Part shown: positions 36,701 to 46,691 of the stretch, one piece after another
Layout: every line of letters starts with the position of its first letter
How positions within the stretch are numbered: position 1 is the first letter of the stretch
From: Mimachlamys varia
Taxonomy: Eukaryota > Mollusca > Bivalvia > Pectinida > Pectinidae
DNA: 64,000 nucleotides
Assembly (NCBI GenBank): GCA_947623455.1
Contig: OX392543.1
Location: 15,312,757 to 15,376,756 of the forward strand
Direction: 5' to 3'
Notes under the pieces: generated by a model
The model's input: only the letters and a program-made list of their open reading frames with translations
The model's database searches: none
Told to the model about the DNA's origin: nothing
Program-made: the position numbers and the translations under genes

Positions 36701-38124
36701 ATTTGACCCCTGTGACTTTGTTAATAGGTCAAAGTGATTTCCTTTCGCAAAAATTGTTCAGCTCCTTCCAAAAAAGCTACCATCCAAATTGCATGTTGTT
36801 ACGTGGAGACACGAACTTGACTAACAATATCAGGAAATTACAAACCAGGTCAACTGATTCGGACCTTTTGGCCTGGTGGTAACGTCCTGGCTCCATAACC
36901 TAGAGGTCTCGGGTTTGCGCCCCGCTCGTCTCACTAGTTTCATTTCTTCTCTTTGTACTCATTATCAAAATTATAATTTCCTAGATATAATTACATCCCC
37001 TGGTACTCGATTAAATGTTACGTCGTGACGGATCTTTTTAATTTGTATATCTACGTCAGCTTCTATATGCCTTCACGTTTCGTAACAATGTCACTTGGCC
37101 TTTCGGTATTTCAAAAGAAGTCGTTTAAAAGAAATATTGACGGACGACGGACGCCGCACCATCGCATAAACCAATCTGATTAAACTAATATCTTGATCTT
37201 CGCTCCGTTCTGTAAACTTCTCTCTGCTGGGTCAAGATCAATCTGATTAAAATCATATCTTGATCTCCGCTCCGTTCCGTAAACTTCTCTCTGCTGCGTC
37301 AAGATCAATCTGATAAAAATCATATCTTGATCTCCGCACCGTTCCGCAAACTTCCCTCTGTTGCGTCAAAATATGATGACATCCCATAGGGGGATGTGTA
37401 TTGTCACTCTGTCACGATAAAAGTGAGAATGAGCATCCGCACTTTTATCAGATTGGAGACAAAAGTAAACCCTAAATAAACAAGAGGTCCAGAGTGCCTG
37501 TATCGCTCACCTGAAATACAGTGCCATTCAATCGTACGGAAGAGGAATGATTTTAAACAAGAAATTGCGGTATTTTCCCTGTAAGGCCCCTTAGGGGAAC
37601 AGACTCATCGTTTATGAATACAAAATTAGTTCCCTTTCACCCAAAGCCGTCTCGGACCAGATTTGATCAAAATCGGCTCAGTGATTTATGACTCGTAGGG
37701 ATTTACGGGAAATTTTGATGGACAGACGGATGTTGCGTCATGGCATAAGCTCACTTGCCCTTCGGACAGTTGACTTAAACAACACCATGAAAATGAAAGA
37801 CCAAGTCAATTTAAAAATCACAAAAGTGCCTCACTTTCCATATTTTATGCTGTAGTGACAGTTATTTATTCGAACAAATAGTTCAGACATGTAAAGTAAT
37901 TGTGGAAACAATTTCCGGGTTGACTGAAGTTCGATTCAACATAAAAAAAACCGGTTTCTGGCATGCTCTGAATTAAGGTTGGTCCACATTAATTGTTACT
38001 TACCAAGTATAAAGACAATTACTGCAACTTGAACTAGGACCAGTACGGATATTACCACCAAGGCGATATCCCTTCGGGTCAACTTGCATCGAACAACGTA
38101 TTGATCGGAACTTGTGGTCGCCAT
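30316..38124 (-). CDS. Gene B: paralogue with expanded coiled-coil stalk
   Basis: Five coding exons (38004-38124, 34876-35120, 32997-33048, 32771-32836, 30316-30791) keep the same junction phases as gene A and sum to 960 nt, 319 aa. It has the same plan: cytoplasmic tail with KLTRRD, one membrane segment, coiled coil, and a cysteine-rich C4-like head with all ten head cysteines conserved. The stalk exon is 105 nt longer, adding 35 residues as repeated EIEKQKD heptads. The head differs from A mostly in two short loops (around the GYLVSG segment and after VDEDPQT). It is probably a cell-surface oligomer with a longer reach than A. Both genes point the same way and likely arose by tandem segmental duplication. 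Confidence 0.9.
31115..31438 (+). mobile_element. Truncated copy of the hAT-like MITE
   Basis: Matches the body and right end of 11601-11946 (TTACGTATATTGGACCTTTAA at the right). The left inverted end is lost. In gene B intron 4. Confidence 0.65.
31890..32165 (-). repeat. Distal half of repeat family R1
   Basis: Matches 4080-4250 in reverse, around CTTTCGTGATCGATGTCGAC and GAGATGCAGGTTGATCA. Confidence 0.6.
32771..32836 (-). CDS. Gene B coding exon 4
   Basis: 66 nt, same splice sites and same encoded residues as gene A exon 4 (VVYVRWGREDCPGNGTETV). Confidence 0.92.
32997..33048 (-). CDS. Gene B coding exon 3
   Basis: 52 nt; encodes EKLTSIYSELEKAKTNQ, two residues different from gene A. Confidence 0.88.
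33178..33372. mobile_element. Foldback MITE in gene B intron 3
   Basis: Left end TTAACGTGAAAAGTGACCC is matched inverted at the right end (GGGTCATTTTTTTCACGTTA). Further internal GTGAAAAAGTGACCC and ACCCGGGGTC copies are present. About 195 bp, no coding. Confidence 0.65.
33381..33605 (+). CDS. Unrecognised 74-codon open frame beside the MITE
   Basis: The encoded peptide (MYELFPLIES at the start, VNMDEKLLQDLICNDL in the middle) looks protein-like: balanced composition and amphipathic helices, unlike its AT-rich surroundings. It is antisense to gene B, inside intron 3, and absent from the matching intron of gene A. It may be a captured exon or a transposon-gene fragment. I do not recognise the family. 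Confidence 0.3.
   Translation: MYELFPLIESNSTIAPGIGGSALLSSARSCLMGKDGLEEMASTVNMDEKLLQDLICNDLEKAYPNQLCTGPDRL
34243..34274 (+). ncRNA. Hammerhead-ribozyme-like motif, copy 1
   Basis: Core CTGAAGA (34243-34249) is followed by stem II GTCCT-AGG-AGGAC (34250-34262). GAAA (34263-34266) and a short self-complementary stem III, ACAGCTGT (34266-34273), come next, with A at the predicted cleavage position 34274. All core positions fit the hammerhead consensus (CUGANGA...GAAA...UH). Stem I is only weakly supported (short pairings between about 34233-34237 and 34275-34279), so activity is uncertain. Very short palindromic stem III is known from animal hammerheads that act as dimers. Confidence 0.55.
34275..34470 (+). 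mobile_element. Candidate retrozyme monomer plus partial second unit
   Basis: The two identical ribozyme-like motifs lie 171 nt apart, so predicted cleavage would release a 171-nt unit (34275-34445). After each motif comes a similar GCAG(A/T)TTAATTCATTTTTT block. One unit bounded by two hammerheads with partial repeats outside is the layout of animal retrozymes, small non-autonomous elements spread as circular RNA. A Penelope-like element tail is the main alternative. Confidence 0.45.
34414..34445 (+). ncRNA. Hammerhead-ribozyme-like motif, copy 2
   Basis: Same 32 bases as copy 1: core CTGAAGA (34414-34420), stem II (34421-34433), GAAA (34434-34437), stem III ACAGCTGT (34437-34444), predicted cleavage after A34445. 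Here a possible stem I pairs GCAT upstream with ATGC downstream after two mismatches. Confidence 0.55.
34876..35120 (-). CDS. Gene B coding exon 2 (expanded coiled-coil stalk)
   Basis: 245 nt between acceptor TGATCTAG and donor GTGAGT. Heptads EIEKQKD repeat three times, with DIWKQQD-ENAKTQL between. The first part matches gene A closely; the extra 105 nt look like internal duplication of a 63-nt (21-residue) block plus two heptads. Confidence 0.9.
35725..36050 (+). repeat. Repeat family R1 copy in gene B intron 1
   Basis: From GAGAATACCAAAGCGTCAAC through CAGGTGTTCCGGAAGAG to ACGTCCATCTTCATATCAC. The 141-codon frame over it is repeat-borne. Confidence 0.72.
36270..36790 (+). repeat. GACCTTGA-type degenerate tandem repeat
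   Basis: Several units with TGACCTTGAATATGGGTCAA, TTTCTTTTCGCAAA and AGAAGTCGTTTGAA blocks. Confidence 0.65.
36861..36930 (+). repeat. tRNA-derived SINE head
   Basis: An A-box-like TGGCCTGGTGGTAACG and a B-box-like GGGTTTGCGCCCC are spaced as in tRNA genes (about 40 bases). Acceptor stem pairing is not evident, so this is a relic RNA polymerase III promoter, not a tRNA gene. Confidence 0.5.
37172..37372 (+). repeat. Minisatellite, three 67-bp units
   Basis: Units start at 37172, 37239 and 37306 (CAATCTGAT...), each with TCTTGATCTCCGCTCCGTTC and AAACTTCTCTCTGCTGCGTC. The matching place in gene A (about 21541-21600) has one unit. Confidence 0.82.
37485..37770 (+). mobile_element. Pearl-like Helitron-associated element, single core unit (copy B)
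   Basis: Counterpart of 21700-21985, with GTCCAGAGTGCCTGTATCGC at the start and ATAAGCTCACTTGCCCTTCG at the end. Confidence 0.65.
38004..38124 (-). CDS. Gene B coding exon 1 (start, membrane anchor)
   Basis: ATG at 38122-38124, donor GTAAGT after 38004, acceptor CTTTTAG upstream. Encodes MATTSSDQYVVRCKLTRRD and a Val/Ile/Leu-rich membrane segment. Confidence 0.92.
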
Positions 38125-38215
38125 TGTCTTGTCCTAAAAGCATTAACATTTAATTGAAAATATAAATCAAAGGATATCGAATATATATTTTACACATTGC
38201 CAAGAGTAATTTTTA

Positions 38216-39981
38216 TACGCCCGTCAAAAATGACGGGACGTATTATGGCATGGCGTTGTCCGTCCGTCCGTCGTAAACTTTTATTTATCCGGAGAACTCC
38301 TCCTACAGTTTTCAACCGATTTCTTTCAAACTTGCTGGGCTTGAACACCATTACATGAAGTTGTGTTTTCCTGATTTACAGCTTGATTCAACAATATCTA
38401 CTAAAGCTATAGCTCTTTGGAACTTCGTATGTGATGCAATTTGGGACATTATGTAGAAATTGTCAGAATTTTTTAGTGTTTTCTTCAATTCCTCTAAAAT
38501 TTGGTATGGTACTTCGAAAAGCTATAATATTAAACATATGTTACGGGTTTTGTTGCGTTATTTTAACTTTTCGCGTTACAGAATGGCAAAGTTGCAATTG
38601 CAAAATATAGGCATTTATATGTAGAAAATGCATTTCTGTTGTAATTTGTTGTTTGCCCAGAGATCTTCTCCTACAGTTTTCAATTGATATCTTTCAAACT
38701 TGCTAGGTTTAATCATCATGACATTAAGTTGTGTTTTCCTGATTGACAGTTTGATTTGACAATATTTACTAGAGTTTTTGGCCCTTTGGAACTTCGTATC
38801 TGATGCAATTTGGGACATTATGTAGAAATGTCAGAACATTTTGCTGTTTTCTTATTACTCTAAAATTTGGAATGGTACTTCGAAAACCCATAATGTTTAA
38901 CATATATTAGGGGTTTTGTTAAGTTATTACAACTTTTCGCGTAACATCACTGCAAAGTTGCAATCGCTAAATATTGGCATTGATATGTAGAAAATACATT
39001 TCTGTTGTAAATTGATGTTTGTCTGGAGATCTTTTCTGCAGTTTTCTATTTATATCTTTCAAACTTGCTAGGCTTAATCATCATGACATGAAGTTGTGTT
39101 TTCCTAAATGACAGTTTGATTTGACAATATTTACTAGAATTATGGCCCTTTTGATCTTCGTATCTGATGCAATTTGGGACATTAAGTAGAAAATGTCAGA
39201 ATTGTTGTTACACAAACATTAACACGTAATTATGTGATCGTATAGTGTTTGTTAAGTCCAACATCTTGGGCCTAAGTGCCCTGGTTATACAAGCCATGAT
39301 ATATACATACTGGCCGCGCACTCTCTCGCTCGTGCTATTCTAACCTCTCGAGTGTCACTTTCCTCTCGAGTGTCGCTTTCTCTCTCCCCCAAACCTTGTT
39401 CGACTACGTGTTATATACACTAAAACCCCGTGTGAACAGAGAGAGTTTCACATGTCTAATTGTTGCAATTAATTCAATTCTTGACCAATTAAAGTCATCA
39501 TATATCATTAATTCCTACACGAACTCGTGGAATCAATGTTCTATTAACAATTTTAACATTAACATCATTATCTTGTCATTGCTGACCACTGTAAGAAAGA
39601 TTGAAAAGTTCCCTCACTAATTAACTGTCAACCATCTCACCAGACTATTGAGATTAATGAACATAGGCGACCATTCCGAAATCACTTAATCGGAATATAA
39701 TTTGAGCCAAATTATGAATACTATTGTATATCTATTAACTAGCCCTCTCTCTGTCCAACGGTATTCTACTAACACCCAATATCTAAAATATTTATGATAC
39801 CTTTATGCATTCCCACAACCACAATATACTACCTAAATATAACTAAGTTAACATCACTAACCATCACTATATTAATTAATACTATTCAATTAATAATTAA
39901 TAAACATGTATTTTATAGCTATATTGTTACTGTTTTTGTGTTTCAATACCATTATACTTCCGATATTTTACGACGGGCGTA
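38216..39981 (+). mobile_element. TIR element carrying a 366-bp tandem repeat
   Basis: Ends TACGCCCGTC and GACGGGCGTA, with TA at both outer borders as for a TA target site. A small palindrome CCCGTCAAAAATGACGGG sits at the left end. Inside, 38280-39215 is a tandem array of about 2.5 units of roughly 366 bp (anchors at 38302, 38670, 39035). No transposase. It sits in gene B's 5' intron and is absent from A. Confidence 0.6.
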
Positions 39982-40019
39982 TCATGCCTCCGCTCGCGTT
40001 GCTCTTGTTACTTTTTTTT

Positions 40020-40760
40020 GCTATTTTTATGCCACGGTGCAGCGTCCGTCGTTTGTCCGCCCCCTAGGGGCCTGAGGGAAAAAATGTCGGGCCAAAAATC
40101 ATGCTTCTAGGCCTTTTGGCTAATCTGCGGAAGTTGTTTAAAGATTTTAACAGAAATGACCCCAATGACCTTGACTATAAATCAATGTCATTTCTTTTCG
40201 CAAACTCTGTAAGGCTTCATCCACGGAAGCATTCAGCCAAAAAGTATGTTTCTATGTCTTTTGGTTAATCTTTGGCAATCGTTTAAATGTTTTAATTGAA
40301 AAGACCCCTGTGACCTTGAATATGGGCCAAGGTTATTTCTTTTAGAAAAAATTGTCATACTTCATCAAAAGGGAACCTTTCAGCTAAATATCAAGCTTCT
40401 AGGCATCTTGGTTAATCAGAAGAAGTTTTTCAAAGGTTTAAACAGAATTGACACCTTTCGGCTAAATATCATACTTCTAGTCATTTTAGTTAACCAGGAG
40501 AATCAACAGATTTGAACCCTGGGACGTTAAATATGGGTTACAGCCATTTTTATCACAAATGTTGTCTGTTTACATCCAAGAAAGCTACAAGTCAAATAAC
40601 AAGGGTCTATGCTCGACGGTATTTGAGAAGAAGTCGTTTGAAGATTTCGACATATTTGACCCCTTTGACCTTGAAAGTAGGTAAAAGTGATTTTTTATTT
40701 TTTTGCAAATTGTTCAGCTCCTTCCAACAAAGCTACCAGTCAAATTTCATGTAACTAGGC
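40020..40760 (+). repeat. GACCTTGA-type degenerate tandem repeat
   Basis: Closely resembles 22400-22766 and 25150-25390 of gene A's matching intron, so it was part of the duplicated segment. Confidence 0.65.
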
Positions 40761-40789
40761 ATTTGGTATTTCATTTAAAGGATAAGTTG

Positions 40790-41350
40790 ACGAACGAATG
40801 ACGTTAATGACTCGTAACAGTTTGTTTTACGATTTGTTTACGGATTATCACGAGTGCTTTATTATTTCATTCAGGTCGTGTAACGTTGGCTTTACGGATT
40901 ATTACGAATTATTACGAGCATTTTACGTGTTGTCACGAGTACGTTACGAATATATACGTATATATTACGATTAACGTTTTTTTACGCGGATTCACGTATA
41001 CTTTGCAATCTTTTCTCTCATATACCATGTTGGAGGTCAGTTGTAAAATAATGTTGCATAGAAATACCTTTTGCCAAAAACACGTAAAACCGAAACCAGG
41101 TCGTGACTAACACGTTATAGCTTCTATAAATCGAAACCTTCTGAATATACTCGTTAGAATCCATAAAAAGCTCGTAAAATGCACGTAACTTACCCGTGTT
41201 TATCCGTTTGAATTCGTAATAAATCGTCAACTTTTGTCGTAAAGACGTCGCAATAACTCGTAACAACTCTTAAATCGATCTTCTTAAAAGTTGCACAATA
41301 GTTAAGAGCCGTGTACTTTAACGAATTTGTGCGATACTTTAGCCCTCGTA
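40790..41350 (+). repeat. TTACG/CGTAA-dense intronic segment
   Basis: TTACG, CGTAA and ACGAG words recur at high density on both strands. The last 110 bp (CAATAACTCGTAACAACTC onward) match gene A at about 25419-25530. The 40790-41240 part has no counterpart there, so it was gained in B or deleted in A. Confidence 0.6.
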
Positions 41351-41736
41351 AAAAAAATCCCGGTATGCGAAGTCAGCATTACTGAAGACATGGAGGCATT
41401 GCGTGATAATGATCAGTCTAATTTATGTAGGTCTGATGCAACGAAAAATGGAACGATTAAAAAAAATGTCCCTAACAGATGTGAATTAATATAATAAACA
41501 TACGTAGATTAAGTTGGAATAGTTCGAAAGTGTTTGTTAAAATATTCAGCTTTGTTCTCAATTTTCACTTAATGTTAAATATTGTTATTCATATATTGCT
41601 CCTTAATACACGCACATCCGTTAATTATTTCTTAATGACAGTCAAAGTCAAATGACAATACAGTTTCAGCTAATATCCAACGTTTAAATTAGTGTTTATA
41701 AACGTATAAACGTAACAAAACATCAACCATACATAC

Positions 41737-41850
41737 CTGGACCTGTGGACTCGAGAAGAGCGGAATTCTATATGGCCTGCTTCACAATACTTTAGATACA
41801 TATTAAAAAGAACAGATACTAAAAATAAATACTTCCTGGTCCAGTCATCA
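41737..41850 (-). other. Gene B 5' noncoding exon (start approximate)
   Basis: Donor GTATGT follows 41737. The sequence CTCTTCTCGAGTCCACAGGT is shared with gene A's 5' exon. Confidence 0.6.
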
Positions 41851-41940
41851 CGCACTTGTGCTTAAGCCTGGCACTGATCTCAGAGACAAAATACTTAAGA
41901 TACTGCGCGGATATATGTTATTGCGATCTACACAGTTAAA

Positions 41941-41955
41941 CTAGGTCAGACCTAG
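41941..41955. promoter_or_regulatory. Conserved promoter palindrome, gene B copy
   Basis: CTAGGTCAGACCTAG, seven-base arms around one base. Sequence around it (GTTAAACTAGGTCAGACC, AATACGATGCTGTGTTAGAC) is nearly the same as in gene A. Confidence 0.55.
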
Positions 41956-42129
41956 CAATACGATGCTGTGTTAGACATTGTCTTGCAAACTGGTTGTGTC
42001 CACTTAAACGAAAATATTTTAAGTGTACACGGATTCCTTTTTCTCAATTAAAATCAAATTGTTTCATCTGACTAAAAAACATGCGTAACGACGATTATCA
42101 ACACAGGATAGGTTATGAGTGTTGGTTTT

Positions 42130-42720
42130 ATTAGCTAACCTGATTCGGGTCAAGTGAGCGTATTTGATGGTACGGCGTTCGTTCTGTGTCGTGTGGTAGC
42201 ACTTGATATCGACAAAGGATCAGGACTATCGCAACAACCAAACGAACAAATCGCAAACTCCAAAATACACACAAACTCAACACACACACAGGTTGCATAC
42301 ACCGGGAGGGATCTGGACTATCGCAACAAACAAACGAACAAATCACAACCTCCCAAATACACACGCACTCATGATCAACCCACACACCCATGTTGCATAC
42401 ACCGGGAGGCCGTCTTTAAATGACCTTAGCTGTTTATAGGACTAAATACACTACATACCAATCTGACAACATCCCATAAGAGTTCATGTTCTGTTGATAT
42501 TTGTCGCATCTTTACTCTTTTCTTCTTGTGACGAATGACTAACCGCTTTTTCGCCCATAAACATCCAAGATTCTAGAAGCGGTAATTTGATTGGCTGGTG
42601 AGAACATTTACAAGAACATGCACGCGTATGGAATGTTGTAAGATCCTGTGAGTGTGGATTATAACGGAGCTATGATGGATCTGCATTTAAATCAGATTGC
42701 AAAGAAAGTAGTATTTAACA
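42130..42720 (+). repeat. Upstream end of duplication unit B (CA-rich repeat)
   Basis: Counterpart of 26280-26825. Two tandem units of about 100 bp (GACTATCGCAACAA...GGTTGCATACACCGGGAGG) are present. Confidence 0.7.
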
Positions 42721-43439
42721 AGATGCATTTAACAATATGTGTTGTCGGGAACTTGTCTTCTTCTTGCCGTTAACTAAATAATGTCTCTACTTAATATTAA
42801 ATATCGTGCAAAGTATTGCCCTTCGTATTGACAGATTGTTAGTTTTCTGTTAACTCATTTTGATTTTGATTTTTGCGCCTGGTTGGAATTGTATATATTA
42901 TCTATTAATCGTATTGCTTGTACATTATGTACTGTACGCACTTTTGAGTATCTTATGCTAGGTAGATATGGCACTATTATATCAAAATTTGTTTTATAAA
43001 TTTTATCTACTTACTATGTACCACAGTCCCCTAAATATACATGCACTTAACACACTCTCACCCCATATACCGGGATGTCGTCCTTATATGAGTTGTTTTA
43101 TAGGGCTTTATGTAATATAAAACTATAACCAACACACAAGTTTCAATCGATCCAGCATATTTAATTTTGCCACTTAGGACCACAAAAATGCCAATTTTGT
43201 ATGTCTTGCAGCATGGGGTAGATATATGTAACATTATGCATTTTTCCAATCCACAACAGGCAGGGGGATGTTTTTACATATTACAGACTTAATATGTATC
43301 TGCATCTTGACCACCACAATAATGATGCATTAATACGGATATGAAATTTAGGGTTTGATTCGAGCCGAGTAATAAACATACATTTTCATGTATTTTCCAA
43401 ACAAATAAATCGCGTAAATCATATCACCCTCCTGATTTA
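42721..43439. other. Intergenic stretch, no gene seen
   Basis: AT-rich, no family or exon recognised. Confidence 0.5.
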
Positions 43440-44030
43440 TCGACTGCTTTTGAGCTTGGATATATATTACTTATTATGGCATAGTGATTCGAGAGGTGTA
43501 GGTTGATGAAGACTATTAACAAGTTTTCGTCTCATTAAGAAATATTCTGTATTCGTGAATGATATGAAGGTGGACGTTTTTGAATATGCTCATTAGTATG
43601 CCTGTTTGTTGCGATTGAGAAATGTGCCTCAGTTCTTATTTTGAGAACGTGACATTAACTTGGATGCATATATATACATGCATAGATATATACGGTATCG
43701 CAATCTGATTAAGATGCAGATCCACTTCCACCCTGTCACTATTCACATATATAGGATCCCATAAGGGGTCATGTTCTGTTGAACTTTTGAATCCGCCAAT
43801 CAAATTACCGCTTCCAGAATCATGAATGTAAAAGTTTTGGGGCGAAAAAGCTTGCATAATCCGATCTGTGCGTTCAGTCATATAGTAACAAGGCAATGTG
43901 CATGTTGTGACGAAATGACTTTCTGCAGATGACAACGTCAACAGTCCTCAATTAGATAATTCTTGGAGTGGGAAGAAAAGAGGCTACAAAGGTCACCAGA
44001 ACATGACCTTTAGAGAATAATGTTCTTGGA
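43440..44030 (-). repeat. R1 distal half followed by a gene-linked repeat
   Basis: 43440-43680 matches the R1 distal half in reverse. 43700-44030 resembles sequence lying next to exon 4 of genes A and B (GGTCACCAGAACATGACCT), but no exon 4 is present. It is a repeat or a decayed third copy. Confidence 0.5.
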
Positions 44031-44079
44031 GCTTTTTTAGTCCTTAAGTACTTAAGCTCTTATAGGACGTTAAATCCAA

Positions 44080-45460
44080 TTACACTTCCTTCTTCAAGGA
44101 AACAAATAAATTTCAACAAGAACTAATGGAGGTGGATATGTTGCCTGCATAGCAAGCTGAGAGATGAATTTTCAGGAATAAGTTTAATTTGTATGATGTG
44201 TCTGATGTATTCCAACGCCATGCATAAACTTGCAGATTATGATGTTAAGGTGTCTCATGGCACGGACTTTCCATGAATAGATTTCCCTATTTTTTCCTGT
44301 TATAATAAACATTCTAAGTATATTTTCAAGACGTTTCAATCAGAAACCAGTAAGCACTATATGAAGTTAGGGGTTGATTTGCCCCAAAGGAACTGGACAC
44401 AGATTTTCCTTTAATAGTAACAGTTACCTCAACCTTTGAACACGAAAAGCCATTTCAAAACAAGAATTCCACGGAAGTGGATGTGTCGCCTGCGCAGCAA
44501 GTTGGGAGATACTGAAGTAACTGCACTCAAACAGATTTTCTATTTATAGCAAGTGACCAATTGACCTTTGACCTTTGACCCTGAAAAGCAATCCCAAGCA
44601 AGCATTTTTGGTAATGATGCATTGTAAGAAGTTTGAGTTTAATTGGCACAAGGAAACTCGAGTTATCGCACGGAAACCGATTTTCTATTTATAGCAACAG
44701 TGACCTTGACCTTTGACCTTTGACCCTGAAAAGCAATCCCAAGCGAGCACTTTTAGTAAGGAAGCACTGTATGAAGTTTGAGTTTGATTGGCCCAAGGAA
44801 ACTCAAGTTATCGCACAGAAACTGTTGGTGCAGACGCCGCCGCCGACGACGCCGACATAGTGATCCCTATATGTCGCCTTTTCAGGCGACACAAAAACGT
44901 TCTCTAAGGAAGCACTGCACCAAGTATGGGGTAGATCTGAAAAGCAAACTCGAGTTATCCCACAGAAACCGATTTTCTATTTATAGTTACAGTGACCTTC
45001 ACCTTTAACATTCCAACCCAAAAAAGAAACACCGAGAATACGAAAGCTTAATCAGCTCAAGCGAAATCTAATTATCGCACGAAACCCCATCTTTTTAATT
45101 TAAAGTTACTGCAATCTTTACCTTTGAACCTATATATAAAGCAATCCCAAGCAAGCACTTTTGGTAAGGAAGCACTGTATGAAGTTTAATTGGCTGAAGG
45201 GAACTCGGGTTATCGCATGGAAACCTATTTTCTATTTATAATTATAGCGACCTTGAACTTTGACCTTCGAACCTGAAAAGCAATTATAAACAAGCACGTT
45301 TGGTAAGAAAGCATCTCATGAAGTTTGAGCGCAATTGGCCCAAAGGAACTCGGGGTTCGCATCGAAGAGTGTGATTGGTCAAAGGGAACTCGAGTTATCA
45401 CTTGGAAACCATTCTGGAGACGACTCTGACATAAACGACGCATGAATTTTACAAATTATT
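44080..45460 (+). repeat. Degenerate tandem array of about 150-bp units with terminal hairpin
   Basis: Units carry GACCTTTGACCCTGAAAAGC, AATCCCAAGC(A/G)AGCAC, AAGGAAGCACTGTATGAAG and GATTTTCTATTTATAG. At 44826-44891 one stretch ends with a GCCGCCGCCGACGACGCCGA run and a hairpin TGTCGCC...GGCGACA (44872-44891). This again is the tandem-core-plus-hairpin form of bivalve Helitron-associated elements. Confidence 0.65.
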
Positions 45461-46498
45461 AATAGATTCATGCATAAAGTCTCGTTAAGAATTAATTAAG
45501 AAATTGACTTAAAAATATACATTATTCTTGTGCGTAATCCAATTAATTAAGGTGAAGTCTTTCTTCAAGAAAACAAATTTTCAGAACAAGGCGTATGCGT
45601 TTTACAATAATTTATTTATTAATAGATTTATACATGAAGCCTTGTAAAGAATTGTATAAAATATCGACTAAATTATATATCATCCTTCTCGTTTGATACA
45701 ATTATACAAATAAGGAGTCATGTCAGGTGTGACATTACATTGTATATCTTTTCTAAAACAATAACACGTCACTATGGTAACATAGACTGTATCAATCTAA
45801 AACAAGATACATTCATATTTTCAATCTGATTAAAATAGGCTGTTATAGTACGTTTAGCATCCCCTTAGGGGTGAGAACCTAGAATAACAGCCGATTTTAA
45901 TCAAATTGCACACTGCAAAACGTCTGTGCTCTTTACGTCATGAATATTAAATTAAACATATTTTATTATGGTATTATACTGTAATAATACTTTTAACAAC
46001 AGTCGTAACGCTTGTAAATCAAACACATTGGTCAACATGTGGCAAATCGAAAATTATGTCACACACTTATCATTCAAAGACAATTACTCGAATAAATCGA
46101 AATTTTTTCCATTGTCCTGTCGACTTCGAGATTTACGAGGTTTCACTTTATTATGTTCGTTACTTGTGATCATTGTACAATAAGTATCAAACAGTAAAGA
46201 AATTAAATCTTGTCAATTTAAAATTTTGACAATTAATTAAAATATGATGCCGGAGTTGATAAAATTTTGTGCATTTCTAAATATTATGTTATGTTAACGG
46301 CTAACTATTTCCCACTACACATATATCTATTAAGTTGAGATTTGGGGGGAATTATCTCATTAGTGGACGAAAATTCGATCTTTCCATGCACTTTGGAATA
46401 ACACGTTCATATGCATGTGCATGGCGTTACTTTAATCAGTACACCGAAACTCTCGCATTTTTCTCTGAAACGCGACTGTTCCTTATAAGCGGAGTCCT
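45461..46498. other. Intergenic stretch, no gene seen
   Basis: AT-rich. A weak inverted repeat (ATCTGATTAAAATAGGCTGTT at about 45822 against ACAGCCGATTTTAATCAAAT at about 45887) marks a small foldback element. No coding sequence recognised. Confidence 0.5.
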
Positions 46499-46691
46499 GG
46501 CCCCGGTTTCATCAACGTTCCTTAACTTAAGGAAATTCCTTAACTTAAAAATCTCCATAGGAAATCCTTACAGAAGTTAAGGGGGAAATCCTTAGCTAAG
46601 GAACTTTCCTTAAATTCTGTAATGCTTTCATATGGAGATTTTTAAGTTAAGGAATTTCCTTTAGTTAAGGAACGTTGATGAAACCAGGGCC
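46499..46691. mobile_element. Foldback MITE with about 60-bp arms
   Basis: Starts GGCCCCGGTTTCATCAACGT and ends with its inverted copy. The arms are rich in CCTTAACTTAAGGAA and include AAAATCTCCAT / ATGGAGATTTT. 193 bp, no coding, no clear target duplication. Confidence 0.82.

Noticed and set aside
37172..37372. CRISPR-like array
   Set aside because: Direct tandem units without spacers in an animal genome; a minisatellite.
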